A stretch of 64,000 nt of DNA, taken from positions 25,001 through 89,000 of the forward strand of contig CAUYUJ010018478.1 in assembly GCA_963575745.1 (NCBI GenBank), in the 5' to 3' direction. The position numbers were made by a program, and so were the translations under genes. The notes beneath the pieces were generated by a model. It was not told the DNA's origin, did not search any database, and saw only the letters and a program-made list of their open reading frames with translations. Positions 9,693-20,097 of this stretch are shown piece after piece. The DNA comes from Prorocentrum cordatum (Eukaryota > Sar > Dinophyceae > Prorocentrales > Prorocentraceae). Positions within the stretch are counted from its first letter, which is position 1; the number at the start of each line of letters is the position of its first letter.

Positions 9693-10696
9693 CACCGATT
9701 CAGTACAGCGCTTCGTGGCCCCATATGGAACCCCACCGAAAGTCCCAGTGCTACCGTCCGCATGCGTCCCCCCCCCCACCCAGTACAGCGTTTCGTGGCC
9801 CTCCTCCCCCTCCTCCCTGCGTTTGACCCACCCAATACAGCGTTTCGTGGCCCACAGGGAACCCCACAGAAGGTCCCAGTGCTACCGTCCGCACGCGTCC
9901 CGAAACACCCAATACAGCGTTTCGTGGCCCCATAGGGGGCCCCACCGAAGGTCCCAGTGCTACCGTCCGCATGCGTCCCCCCCACCGAGTACAGCGTTTC
10001 GTGGCCCCATAGGGAACCCCACAGAAGGTCCCAGTGCTACCGTCCGCATGCGTCCCTCCCAGCCAGTACAGCGCTTCGTGGCCCCATAGGGAACCCCACC
10101 AAAGATCCCAGTGCTACCGTCCGCATGCGTCCCCCCCCCACCCAGTACAACGTTTCGTGGCCCTCCTCCCCCTCCTCCCTGCGTTTGACCCACCCACTAC
10201 AGCGCTTCGTGGCCCCATAGGGAGCCCCACCGAAGGTCCCAGTGCTACCGTCCGCACGCGTCCCGAAACACCCAATACAGCGTTTCGTGGCCCCATAGGG
10301 GGCCCCACCGAAGGTCCCAGTGCTACCGTTCGCATGCGTCCCGCGCACCCAGTGCAGCGTTTCGTGGCCCCATAGGGAGCTCCATCGAAGCCCCCACTGG
10401 GACCGTCCGCATGCGTCCCGGATCACCCGACTTGGCATTTTCAGCACCCAGTACAGCGCTTCGTGGCGGGAGCTCCACCGAAGGCCCCAGTGCCACCGTC
10501 CGCATGCGCCCTGGAAGCTGAATTTCGCATTTTCACCCACCCAGTACAGCGTTTCGTGGCCCCATAGAGAGCCCCACCGAAACCCCCAGTGGGACCGCCC
10601 GCATGCGCCCCACACACCCAATTTGGCATTTTCATGCACCCAGGACAGCGTTCCCCCCCACCCAGTGCAGCGCTTCGTGGCCCAATTGGGAGCTTC
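9693..10696 (+). repeat. core-plus-variable satellite, block 1 (77-bp units)
   Basis: Units share CAGCGTTTCGTGGCCCCATA then GGGAGCCCCACCGAAGGTCC, ending CGTCCGCATGCGTCCC. Spacing between cores at 9992 and 10069 is 77 bp. Some units carry an added CCTCCTCCCTGCGTTTGACC segment. Long open frames here have a 77-bp periodicity and are not genes. Confidence 0.92.
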
Positions 10697-10812
10697 ACCG
10701 AAGAAGATATTCACAATTGCGGTACCCACAAATGCAAATGGTTGGGTTTTTCGCCAGGATAATTCCCAACCGTCCTGAGGTGTTGAGTCTTCGTTTTGAA
10801 GAGACGGTCCCC
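10697..10812 (+). repeat. satellite spacer element K, complete copy
   Basis: GAAGAAGATATTCACAATTG, GGTACCCACAAATG, GGTTGGGTTTTTCGCCAGG, TTCCCAACCRTCCTG and TTTTGAAGAGACGGTCCCC in order. It replaces the end of one satellite unit and is followed by a CT-rich stretch before the next block. Confidence 0.75.
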
Positions 10813-10859
10813 GCGTCTCCTCCCTCCTCCTTCCCCCCCCTCCTCCTTCCTTCCTGCGT

Positions 10860-11112
10860 TTCACCCACCCATTGCAGCGCTTCGTAGCCCCATAGGGAGC
10901 TCCACCGAAGGTCCTAGTGGCGCAGCCCGCATGCGTCACGCACACCCATTCCGGCACACCCTTCACACGCTTCGTGACCAATTTCGGCACACCATTCACA
11001 CGAATCGTGGCCCCATAGGGAGCTCCACCGAATGCCCCAGCCACCGCCCGCATGCGTCCACCTCAGTCATTTCGGCACACCCCTCACGTTTCGCGGCCCC
11101 ACAGGGAGCTCC
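10860..11112 (+). repeat. core-plus-variable satellite, block 2
   Basis: About three units with the core TTCGTGGCCCCATAGGGAGC and variable segments containing TTTCGGCACACC. Confidence 0.85.
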
Positions 11113-11212
11113 ATTGAATACGGTATTTGCAATTGCAGTTCGCACAGCTGCATATGGTTGGATCCTTCGCCAGGCCAATTCCCAACCATCCTGTGGTGTT
11201 GGGTCCTCACAC
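11113..11212 (+). repeat. satellite spacer element K, copy
   Basis: Contains GTATTTGCAATTGCAGTTCG, TGCATATGGTTGGATCC and TTCCCAACCATCCTGTGGTG. Confidence 0.7.
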
Positions 11213-11890
11213 GTTTCGTGGCCCTATAGGGAGCTCCACCTAAGGCCCCAGTGGCGCAGCTCGCATGGCGCCGCCGCCCCACTGCGGCACACCCCTCACA
11301 CGTTTCGTGGCCCTACAGGGAGCTCCTCCTAGGGTCGCAGTGGCGCAGCTCGCATGGCGTCGCCGCCCCATTTCGGCACACCCTCACACGTTTCGTGGCC
11401 CTATAGGGAGCTCCACCTAAGGCCCCAGTGGCGCAGCTCGCATGGCGCGCCGCCGCCCTATTTCGGCACACCTCTCACACGTTTCGTGGCCCTATGGGGA
11501 GCTCCACGTAAGGTCCCAGTGGCGCAGCTCGCATGGCGCCGCCGCCCTCTTTTGGCACACCCGTCACACGTGTCGTGACCCCACAGGGAACTCCACCTAA
11601 GGTCCCACTGGCGCAGCTCGCATGGCCCCGCCGCCCCAAATTGGCACCCTCACACGTGTCGTGACCCCACAGGGAACCCCACCGAAGGTCCCAGTGGCGC
11701 AGCTCGCATGGCGCCGCCGCCCTCTTTTGGCACACCCCTCACACGTTTTGTGGCCCCGCAGGGATCTCCACCTAAGGTCCCAGTGGCGCAGCTCGCATGG
11801 CGCCGCCGCCCTCTTTTGGCACATCCTTCACACGTGTCGTGACCCCACAGGGAGCTCCACCTAAGGTCGCAGTGGCGCAGTTCGCATGGT
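11205..11890 (+). repeat. core-plus-variable satellite, block 3 (about 90-bp units)
   Basis: Core CGTTTCGTGGCCCTATAGGG is followed by AGTGGCGCAGCTCGCATGG and CGCCGCCGCC in place of the CCGCATGCGTCC ending. Core spacing between 11391, 11482 and 11571 is 89-91 bp. It is a distinct subfamily from blocks 1 and 4. Confidence 0.9.
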
Positions 11891-12284
11891 GACCAGCGCG
11901 CGTCGCGGGAATCCGCGCTGCGCTCTGCCCAGAGCCTCGCTCGCCCCCGTCGTCGCTGTGCCCAGCGTCCGCAGCCTTGCCCGCTATCAGCCAGGCAGCT
12001 AGCTCTCTCTGCTCCGCGCAGCGGGCGCCCCGCGCGCGTCGCCGGGACCCCTCCGGGGCGACCAACGCGCGTCGCGGGGACTCCGTGCGGCGCCGCGCCC
12101 GCAGCTTTGGACACGAGTGGGCGCGATCCTCGTGAGGAGCGTACCTTCGCATGCATGCAAATATATTCACTCGCGCGCAGACTCATTCACACTCAGACTC
12201 ACTCGCGCTCAGACTCACCCGCGCTCAGTCTCTCGTAGTTCGACTTGTCGTCTTCGTTCGTGTTGTGTACCCCGCCACGCAATT
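11891..12284. other. unclassified sequence with CTCACTCGCGCTCAGA repeats
   Basis: GCGCGTCGCGGGGACTCC-like words recur at about 11898 and 12065, and a short ACTCACTCGCGCTCAG tandem lies at 12170-12230. No gene seen. Confidence 0.5.
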
Positions 12285-12606
12285 CGGCGCAACCCTTATG
12301 CGGTTCGTGGCCCCAGAGGGAGCGCCACCGAAGAAGATACTCACAATTGCGGTACTCCCAACTGCATATGGTTGGTTCCTTCGCCAGGCTATTTTTTTTG
12401 GTGGCCCCGTGGGTGCCCGAAGTGAAGGGGTGCCCGGCGGAGCGGCCGCGGCCACGGCCCTGCGCTGCGTCGCAGCGTTTTTTTCTGCAGCGCGGCCAGC
12501 TTTCGCGCGGGACCTCTTCACATTTGTTTCATGCATCGCGCTCTTGCGTTTTCCCAACCATCCTGTGGTGTTGGTTGGGTCTCCGTTTTGAAGACACGGT
12601 CCCCGC
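12285..12606 (+). repeat. one satellite core plus spacer K split by a 150-bp insert
   Basis: Spacer K starts normally at 12331 and stops near 12397 (TTCGCCAGGCTATTTT), then resumes at about 12548 (TTCCCAACCATCC). The intervening DNA contains CTTTCGCGCGGGAC and ATCGCGCTCTTGCG, the wording of the 41-bp unit of the composite elements. Confidence 0.65.
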
Positions 12607-12654
12607 GTTTCTCCCTCCTTCCTCCCCTTTCCCTCCCCCTCCTCTCTCCCCCCT

Positions 12655-14097
12655 TCCTCCCTGCGTTTCACCCACCCAGTGCAGCGCTTCGTGGCTTTAT
12701 AGGGAACTCCACCGACGTCACCAGTGGGACCGTCCGCGTGCGTCCCGGAAATAATTTGGCACAGTCCTCGCACGTTTCGTGGCCCCGTAGGAAGCTCCAC
12801 CGAAGGCCGCAGTGGGACCGCCCGCATGCGTCCTGAAAACCCAAAGTGGCAATCCACTGCAGCGTTTCGTGTGGCCCCATAGGGAACTCCACCGAGGCCC
12901 CCAGTGGGACCGGCCGCGTGCGTCCCGACACACCCAATTTGGCATTTTCGCCCACTCAGTACAGCGCTTCGTGGTCCCATAGGGAGCTCCACCGAAGGCC
13001 CCAGGGCCACCGTCCGCATGCGTCCCGAAAGCCCAATGAGGCATTTTCACCAACCCACTACAGCGCTTCGTGGCCCCATGAGGGAACCCCACCGAAGCTC
13101 CCAGTGGGACCGTCCGCGCGCGCCCCGAAACATCCAGTTTGGCATTTTCACTTTCCCAAAACAGCGCTTCGTGGCCCGATAGGGAGCTCCACCGAACCCC
13201 TAGTGGGACCGCCCGCGTGCGTCTCGGAAACGCAACGTGGCATTTCTACTCGCCCCGTGCAGCGCTTCGTGGCCCCATAGGGAGCTCCACCGAAACCCCT
13301 AGTGGGACCGCCCGCACGCGTCCCGAAACAACCAATTTGGCATTTTCACCAACAGTACAGCGTGTCGTGGCCCCAGAAAGGGGAGCTCCACCGAAGCCCC
13401 CAGTGGGACCGTCCGCATGCGTCCCGAAACACCCGGTTTGGCATTTTCACCTACCCAGTACAGCGCTTCGTGGCCCCATAGGGAACTCCACCGAAACGTC
13501 CAGTGGGACCGCCCGCATGCGTCCCACACTCCCAATTTGCCACTTTCGCCCACCCAGTACAGCGTTTCGTGGCCCCATAAGGAGCTTCACCAACAACAAC
13601 CAGTGGGACCGCCCGCATGCGTCCCACGCGCCCAATTTGGAATTTTCCACCAACCCAGTACAACGTTTCGTGGCCCCATAGGGGGCTCCACCACCCCCCC
13701 CGGTGGATTCGCCCGCATGCGTCCCACACACCCAACTTGGCATTTTCGCCCACCCACTGCAGCGTTTTGTGGCCCCATAGGGGAACTCCACCGACGGCGC
13801 CAGTGCTACCGCCCGCATGCGTCCCCACACCCAGTATATCGTTTTGCGGCCCCGTAGGGAGCTCCACCGAAGCGCCCGGTGGGACCGTCCGCGTGCGTTC
13901 CCCCCACTCAGTACAACGCTTCGTGGCCCCATAGGGAGCTCCACCGAATGCCCCAGTGCTACCGTCCGCATGCGGCCCCCCCACCTAGTACAGCGTTTCG
14001 TGGCCCCATACGGAGCTCCACCGATGGCCCCAGTGCTACCGCCCGCATGCGTTCCCCCCACTCAGTGCAGCGCTTTGTGGCCCCACAGGGGGCTTCA
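12655..14097 (+). repeat. core-plus-variable satellite, block 4 (about 100-bp units)
   Basis: Core spacing at 12962, 13061, 13162 and 13260 is 98-101 bp. The extra length relative to block 1 is a CCCAATTTGGCATTTTCRCC segment. The last units shorten towards the 77-bp form. Confidence 0.92.
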
Positions 14098-14168
14098 CCG
14101 AAGAACATATTCACAATTGCGGTACCCACAACTGCATATGGTTGGGTCCTTCGCCAGGATTTGTTTTG
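14098..14168 (+). repeat. satellite spacer element K, 5' half
   Basis: GAAGAACATATTCACAATTG through TCCTTCGCCAGGATT closes the satellite domain. The 3' half is absent. Confidence 0.65.
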
Positions 14169-14189
14169 GGCTTTCTTAGTTTCTTGAGA

Positions 14190-14490
14190 TGCCGCGCTCC
14201 CAACACTCAGGGATCATGCTGGCAATTTGGATTCCCTCACGATTATCTTTGGAGTCGCGCTATCGCTCGAGACTTCGAGTTCTGACGCTTCAGCGACCCT
14301 GTCGCTCGATCCGACCGTCTGTGCCAGGCCGCCCGACCCGCCCGTGTGATTCTGTTACTTGTTCTCCTGCTCCTGATCCTCCTGCTCATTTCGGTCATGC
14401 TTCATCCGTCTCTCTCCCTGTTGTGCCTTCTCTCCTCCCTTCCCTTGTTTGAGGGGCTGTGCCAACTGCCCGTGGCAGGTAATGAAGATT
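14190..14490 (+). repeat. composite 41-bp-array element, copy A (fragment)
   Basis: Contains degraded 41-bp units (CGCGCTATCGCTCGAGACTT), the CT-rich segment and GGGGCTGTGCCAACTG with GTGGCAGGTAA, matching positions in copies B and C. The conserved 3' end and GTT tail are missing. Confidence 0.55.
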
Positions 14491-14564
14491 CTATAGGCTT
14501 ACGCCACATCCGCCGACCCCTCTATAAACTACTGCGCCTACAGGACTGCATTTCGAAGGGTCGT

Positions 14565-15190
14565 GGGGGCCGTTTTGGGGCTTCTTTTGGGCCTCTCGGG
14601 GGCTCCTTGGGGCCTCTTGGGTGCCTCATGGGGGCCTCTTGGGGCCGCTTGGGGGCCTCTTGGGTCCTTCGGAGAGCTTCGTTGGGCGGAGCGCTGGAAT
14701 TCGCGGTTCGTGGTCCCTCTCTTGGGCTTTTCTTGGGGCCGTCTTGGAGCTTTCTTCGGCCGTCCAGGGCGCCTCTTGGGCCACGTTGGAGTTCTTCTGG
14801 GTTGTCTCTGGGGCCTCCTGGGCGCCTCGTGGGCCGTCTTGGGGTGGTCCTGGGGGCCTCGTGGGGGGCCTCGTGGGCGGATCTCAACGCCGTGAAGGCT
14901 AACAAGTTGGATGTGCTGACAATGCACGTTTTCCGGATGGAGTTTCAAGATTTTGGTTTCTTGGGGGCTTCTTGGGAGGCCTCTTAGGGCGACGAGATCT
15001 ATGCATATCCACTGCTCCTGGCCAGGCCCATCCTGGGCCCAGGAGCTGTATAGATGCCTCCCTGGCCAGGCCAGGAGGGGTGTCTTGGCGGCCTCTTGGG
15101 CCGTTTTGAGTTCATCTTGGGCGTCTTGGAACGGCCTTTCGGCGACTCTGGGTTCTCGTGGACCGTCTTGGTGGCTTCTTGGGAGGCGTC
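14565..15190 (+). repeat. CTTGGGGCC minisatellite array with a unique centre
   Basis: Half-units of 10-11 bp (21-bp full units) of CTTGGGGCCTCTTGGGNGC. They are interrupted at about 14880-14950 by an AT-richer non-repeated stretch containing AACAAGTTGGATGTGC and TTTCAAGATTTTGG. Other arrays of the family show a comparable central break. Confidence 0.8.
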
Positions 15191-15384
15191 AAGTGCTGCC
15201 GTGCAGCTCAAGAGCGAGCCCAGGGAGCCCAGACCGCCCCGGGTGAGTTCGGTCCGGCGCCACCCTCGGCCGGGGAGGGTGGTCAAAATCCTGGTTTGGG
15301 GTCCCTGGGGGGGGGGATACTTGGGGGGGGGGGGGAACAATCTCACACGCCTGAAGGGCTCGGCGGATCTACCCCCAAGGGAGT

Positions 15385-15854
15385 ATAACCGAAGACAAGC
15401 AGAGCGGGTATCAAGGGCTTGGCCCGAACTACAACAACCACGGCTCCCGCCAGATACTTCTTCACAATTTGCTCCAGCATCGCGCTTTCGCGCGGGACGC
15501 CCTCACAATTTATGCAGGAATCGCGCTCCCGCGTGGGAATTCCTCGCAATTCATTCAGACGCCGCGCCCTCGACACTCAGGAATCACGCTCTCTCTGTGG
15601 CCTTTCTCATGATTTCCCTGGGAATCGGAATTCATGCAGGGTTCACGCTTCAGCAACCCGCCTGCTCGACCTGGCCGTTGGGGTCTACCCGCCCGATCAG
15701 CCCGTCTGGTTTTGCCACGTGTTGCATGCTCCTAGCCCCGCTCCTGCTGATCTCTCCTGTGCTCCATCCTTCTCTCTCTGCCCCTTCCATCCGTCCTCTC
15801 TTCCCTTGTTTTAGGGGCTGCACCAGTTACAAGTGGCAGGTCAGGAGTATACAT
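15385..15854 (+). repeat. composite element copy B, 41-bp unit region
   Basis: Begins with a degenerate CGAAGACAAGCAGAGCGGGT end of a previous copy, then CTACAACAACCACGGCTCCC and about five 41-bp units of the type CGCGCTTTCGCGCGGGACG with CCTCACAATTTATGCAGGAA. The CT-rich segment and GGGGCTGCACCAGTTACAAG follow. Confidence 0.7.
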
Positions 15855-16000
15855 CCCCAAGGGATTGCGATCGAAGACGAAGAGGGTGGGTATGTAGGGT
15901 TTGTGACACTCATACATGTTGAATGGCACGCGAACAGGTAAGAGCGGCCAGTCTGATGATGATGATTGTTGTTGTCGCTGTTGTTGTTTTTGTTGTCTAT
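15855..16000 (+). repeat. composite element copy B, conserved 3' end plus (GTT)n
   Basis: CGATCGAAGACGAAGAGGGT, then GGGTAT, a TGTTGAATGGCACGCGA block and GTAAGAGCGGCCAGTCTGAT leading into GAT and GTT units. The same 100-bp end precedes GTT tracts at 46890, 48138 and 49244. Confidence 0.8.
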
Positions 16001-16149
16001 ATCTCTGTGTGGTCTTTATCTCTAACACTCTTTCCCTCCCTACCTGTCCATCCTCCCGTTGTCTCGTTGGATAATGGAGCGTTCGCTCTCGGAGTTCTTC
16101 AGAAAAGGGATCCATGCTTGGTCCCTGTCGTAGAACTAGATCAGCCACG

Positions 16150-16575
16150 GTCCTGTGACTGAGCAGCAGGCGCGACGTGAGTTGTGTGATCCCTGCTGCG
16201 TGTTCACCTCGACATTTGGACCTTTCGGCTTCGTTTCACAATCTTAGTGTGAGCGCGGTGTCAGTCGCAGTTCCGGCATATGTGCGCTTCGTGGAAAAGT
16301 TGCATTTGCGTTCTGCCTGTCGTGCAGAGTATGCAACGAGCTTTCCTTCTCAGTTGTCATCGGTGTCATTGATCACCTCCGTCAATCGTTATCAGCTTGC
16401 ACACTGAAGTGTGTGCTCAGGCAGCTTCCAGTCTCATGCTGACGCTTTGTATGGACAAGTATAAAGCAAAATCTTGTGATGATCGGGGCCTTGATCGTGA
16501 GTCGATCAAAGGTGGAGGCACCTGTCAATCGATTGGAGGAATCAGTACAAACAGGTCATCGCGGTAGCGCAGCTC
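16150..16575 (+). other. repeat-poor, open-frame-rich stretch (possible exon remnants)
   Basis: Base composition is more balanced here and no repeat partner was seen. A frame is open from about 16171 to 16407, with balanced amino-acid composition but no ATG start. A second frame opens after a stop at about 16366 and runs some 57 codons from about 16397 to the stop near 16570. Such an overlap could be two exons, a frameshifted pseudogene or chance. No domain was recognised. A T-rich stretch ending in CAG (16578-16612) resembles a 3' splice site. Confidence 0.25.
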
Positions 16576-16771
16576 AGTTTTTTTGCTTCGATTCTGTTTT
16601 TTTGCTTTTTCAGTTTTGCCAAGTGCAGCCAAGCTGTCGATCGCTTCGCCTCAGGTGGCGCAGACGAACTCACCTTAGTTTGGCGCATCATCGCTTGAGT
16701 GACCAGCGTAGCATAACTTATTCCCCAGTCAGTGCTTGCACTGTCAGGATCCTAGAGGATTCTGAAAGATT

Positions 16772-16935
16772 TGGGTTCCCAGGTTCCCGGTTCTGGATTT
16801 CGGGTTCCCGTTTCTAGGTTCTGGTTTGGTTTCGGTGGGCGGCTGGGATCCCTGGTTCCGGTTTCTGGTGACAGGGTTCCCAGCAGTGTAAAAGGTTGTT
16901 CGGGCTCCTGGGTTCCCGGCATTTGGTTCCGGGTC
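16772..16935 (+). repeat. degenerate GGTTCCCGG minisatellite
   Basis: Repeated GGGTTCCCAGG, GGTTCTGG and GGTTCCGGG words at 9-11-bp spacing. Confidence 0.6.
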
Positions 16936-17029
16936 TTTGTAAGATGCCGATGCAGAGACATGCATGCATATTCCCAGGCATGCGTTCATTGTAAGTAGAC
17001 ATTCCCCAATCAGTGCTTGCACTGAAGGG

Positions 17030-17210
17030 GTCCTTTCGGGCCGTGTTGGGGCTCTCTTATGCCATTTTGCGGCTATCTTCGCCTTGTAGAGGGTCTGTTC
17101 GGGCCGTCGCGGGGCTATCTTGAAGCCGTTAGGGCCGTCTAGGGGCCCTCTCACGCCATCTATATCGGAAGCCTTTTGGGCCGTTTCAGCCGACGGATGC
17201 CCGAAAAGAC
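17030..17210 (+). repeat. CTTGGGGCC minisatellite family, diverged locus
   Basis: GGGCCGTGTTGGGGCTCTCT, GGGCCGTCGCGGGGC and CTATCTTGAAGCCG half-units. Confidence 0.55.
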
Positions 17211-17719
17211 GACAACGCCACAACCACTTTAAACGGGAGGGGAATCAGTGCTTTTGGCCTCTTCGGGCTTTCAGGCGTAACTGCGGCCAGGCAAAGTGCC
17301 CTCCAGATTGTCAAGCCATCCGCTGATTTTGTTCATTGGTATAGTCTATTACTCCCCAGAGAGTGCTTGCACTGAGGGGCTGTCTTCTGTTCTGAAGGTA
17401 TGGGCCTGACGGCCAGTTTGGCGGCTATGTGGCCGCCGGCGCCGCCCCGTCGCCGCCTCGTCGCCGCCTACCCGCTAGTCTGGCGGCTATGCTGTCGACG
17501 ACGTCGACCCCTCGCCGCCTAAAATGTACAACGTAGACTCTTTTTTCTAGAAAGAGACTAGATTCTCCCCCCCCGGCTTTCTCGGTACACCTTTTCGGGT
17601 TGCAATTAAGATATGATTCTGCCCCATCGTCCATCTTAAATATGAACTACTACCATCCCAGCCCAGCCAGGTTCGGCCCCTACCGCCATCCTCTGCAAAA
17701 AACATTCAGCGCACACTTA
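17211..17719. other. unclassified sequence
   Basis: Includes GCCGCC-rich words at 17430-17520 (GTCGCCGCCT and GGCGGCTATG repeated). No gene seen. Confidence 0.4.
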
Positions 17720-17990
17720 TTTGTCAAACATTATCAGTTTTCATGACTTCCTTTCCACAAGTATGGCGAAGTGCGCACGCGCGCGTCGTCGCGCGTGCAT
17801 GCCGAAATCAAACATTTTCGGCTTCGTAGCGATTTCAAAACCAGAAGCCCCCAAAGCATTAAAACAATACATGGATTTCGCAACATCAGTTTTCAAAAAG
17901 AGCTTGTGCGCGCGCTCTTGCGAATCCTTGAGGAAACCATCGGTTTCTCAACATTTTTCAGCGGATTCTGCCAAGCAGGCCTCTGGCGCC
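17720..17990 (+). repeat. AT-richer dispersed repeat family C, copy 2
   Basis: Shares GCGCGCTCTTGCGAATCC, GAGGAAACC and GTAGCGATTTCAA with 1675-2000. The frames through both copies are similar at the peptide level, so a degraded coding element cannot be excluded. Confidence 0.45.
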
Positions 17991-18555
17991 GCAGGCCGAC
18001 ATCATTCGCACGCCCGTGCGCGCGTGCTGGGGGTGTGGGGGGCTCGATCCGCGTCAAAACCATGCAGGCCACTCGCGCGTCGGCCGCGCGCGCATGTCGA
18101 ACTCTTTTCAAAGCTTTCGCCACCGACGCGAGGACGCCGTCATCGTCGTCGGCGTGATCAGCATCGGCGCCCGCAGTGGCCGCGCCTTCGTCGGTGCGGA
18201 TATCGTCACCAGCATCGCCACTATCATCATCGTGTTTACCGTTGTGGGCGTTGCCATGGTACCGCGCCCGCCCAAATCGCCAACTCGCAATGAAGTGCCC
18301 GCTGGGATGCGCCCAGCGGTCAGCGCCAACGTGGCCGCGTCGGTGGCGTCAAACTGGCTGGCCGCTGCGCGCGCGTGTGCTAGGGTTGACGCGGCCGCAG
18401 AGATGCACCAGCCAACGCCAAGCATGCATCGCAATCGCCACCGCATGGGTTTTGCAAACCATGTTGCGGGTGGGTGGGTGGGATGTTTGCAAGAGCGTGG
18501 GATGTGTCAATTCGTTTGTTTATCAATTGCACCGCATTTGTTGCACCACACACAT
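17991..18555. other. GC-rich unclassified sequence
   Basis: GCGC-rich with several overlapping open frames and no repeat partner recognised. Confidence 0.4.
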
Positions 18556-18557
18556 TT

Positions 18558-18648
18558 CTATATTTATTATTTATTATTATTATTAGTATTATTATTATTG
18601 TTATTATTATTATTAGTTTTTTTTTTTTTATATATATATATATATATT
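18558..18648 (+). repeat. (TTA)n, poly-T and (TA)n cluster
   Basis: TTA units with AG interruptions, then a T run, then TATATA. Confidence 0.95.
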
Positions 18649-18910
18649 GCACCACGTATATTGCATCACACATATTGCACCACGTATATTGAACCAGTCA
18701 ATTGCGCCGCGTAGGGTGCACCACATAGATAGCGCAGCGTATAATGCATCCCCTTGATTGCACCGCGTCGATTGCACCGCACACATTGTGCACCACATCT
18801 TGCACCACGTAGTTTGCACCGCATATATTGCCCCCCCACATAGAGTGCATAACAGAAATTGCACAACGTATGTGGCACCGCATAGTTTATTCTACATGGG
18901 TTGCACACCA
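18645..18910 (+). repeat. 15-bp minisatellite, TTGCACCACGTATAT unit
   Basis: Degenerate units of TTGCACCACGTATAT with CATCACACA and CCGCATAG variants. Confidence 0.85.
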
Positions 18911-18970
18911 TGTACTGCTAGAAGCAAGCGGTTTGGGGTCCACGGAGGGGGGTGCGCAAGGGGTGTGCGC

Positions 18971-19005
18971 AGGGGGCGGCGGAAGGGCTTGTAGGTTTTA
19001 AGATT
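18971..19005 (+). repeat. 35-bp direct repeat, left copy
   Basis: AGGGGGCGGCGGAAGGGCTT followed by GTAGGTTTTAAGATT. The same 35 bp with one mismatch lies at 20057-20091, on the other side of the GGA block. Confidence 0.9.
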
Positions 19006-19071
19006 GGAGAGGCCTGACGGCCGGTGCCGCCGACCCTGATCGAAGGGGCTAGGAGGGGGAGGCGGAAGCGA

Positions 19072-19742
19072 AAGAGGAGGAGGAGGAGGAGGAAGAGGAG
19101 GAGGAAAAGGAGGAGCGGGAGGATTTGCAGGAGAAGAAAAGGAGGTGGCGGGGGAGGAGGGGGAGGTGGACGAGGGAGGAGGAGGAGAGGGGTAGAGTAG
19201 AGTGGACGAGGAGGTGGCGGAGGAGGAGGAGGAGGAGGAGGAGGAGGAGGAGGAGGGAGGAGGAGCAGAGGAGGAGGAGGAGGGGAGGAGGAGAGGAGGA
19301 GGAGGTTAGGAGGAGGAGGAGGAGGAGTGAGGAGGAGGAGGAGGAGAGGAGGAGGAGGAGGAGGAGGAGGAGGAGGAGGAGGAGGGGCGGAGGAGGATGA
19401 GAGGGGTAGGGGGAGGGGAGGAGGAGGAGGAGAAGAGGAAGGAGGAGAGGAAGAGGAGGAGGAGGAGGAGGAGAGGAGGAGGAGGAGGAGGGAGGAGGAG
19501 GAGGAGAGGAGGCGGCGGAGAGGAGGAGGAGATGAGGGGAGGAGGGAGGAGGAAGGAGGAGGAGGAGGATGAGGAGGAGGAGGCGGAGAGGAGGAGGCGG
19601 AGAGGAGAGGAGGAGGCGGAGAGGAGAGGAGGCGGAGGAGGAGGAGGAGGAGGAGGAGGAGGAGGAGGAGGAGGAGGAGGAGGAGGAGGAGGAGGAGGAG
19701 GAGGAGGAGGGAGGAGGAGGAGAAAGAGAAAGAGGAGGGAGG
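19072..19742 (+). repeat. long (GGA)n microsatellite
   Basis: About 670 bp of GGA with GGGA, GGC and GAAG interruptions, purines on the plus strand throughout. Poly-E, poly-R and poly-G frames here are artefacts. Confidence 0.97.
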
Positions 19743-19887
19743 TGAGGAGGAAGGCTGCCGGGGGAGTCGGATCTGGGAGGGGGGGCCCCCGGGTCCCCCC
19801 CGGGACCCCCCTGGCCCCCCCCGGGTCCGCCCCCCCCCCCCCCCCGCACCGGGGAAGGGAAAAGGGAAGGGGCTTCTCTTCGAAGTA

Positions 19888-20097
19888 TTGACGAAGTTCA
19901 ATCAATTTCTTGGCACGGCATGTGCAAGGAAGATGACTCTGCTGACGGAGAGCGGGAGATCGGTGAGTGGAAGCTGGATGCGGCTAGAGAAAGTCGAGCA
20001 GGAAAGAAAGTACGACGCGATCGGAAAAGCCCCGCACACACGCCGACAGGGTCGGCAGGGGGCGGCGGAAGGGCTTTTAGGTTTTAAGATTTTGTAG
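19888..20097 (+). other. short open frame of 69 codons beside the GGA block
   Basis: The frame opens with TTG; the first ATG is 15 codons in (MTLLTESGRS...). The composition is polar and balanced, unlike the neighbouring repeats. Its 3' end lies in the 35-bp direct repeat also found at 18971. No family was recognised. Confidence 0.2.
20057..20091 (+). repeat. 35-bp direct repeat, right copy
   Basis: Matches 18971-19005 except for one base. Together the copies flank about 1.05 kb that holds the GGA array. Confidence 0.9.

Noticed and set aside
10037-11053. 338-codon minus-strand open frame in the satellite domain
   Set aside because: It is a read-through of 77-bp satellite units and spacer K, with a visibly periodic peptide.
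9693-14097. CRISPR-like conserved core with variable spacers
   Set aside because: The variable segments are themselves shared between units, and the core does not alternate with unique DNA.
15054-15941. 295-codon plus-strand open frame
   Set aside because: It crosses a CTTGGGGCC array and composite element copy B, so its openness reflects stop-poor repeats.
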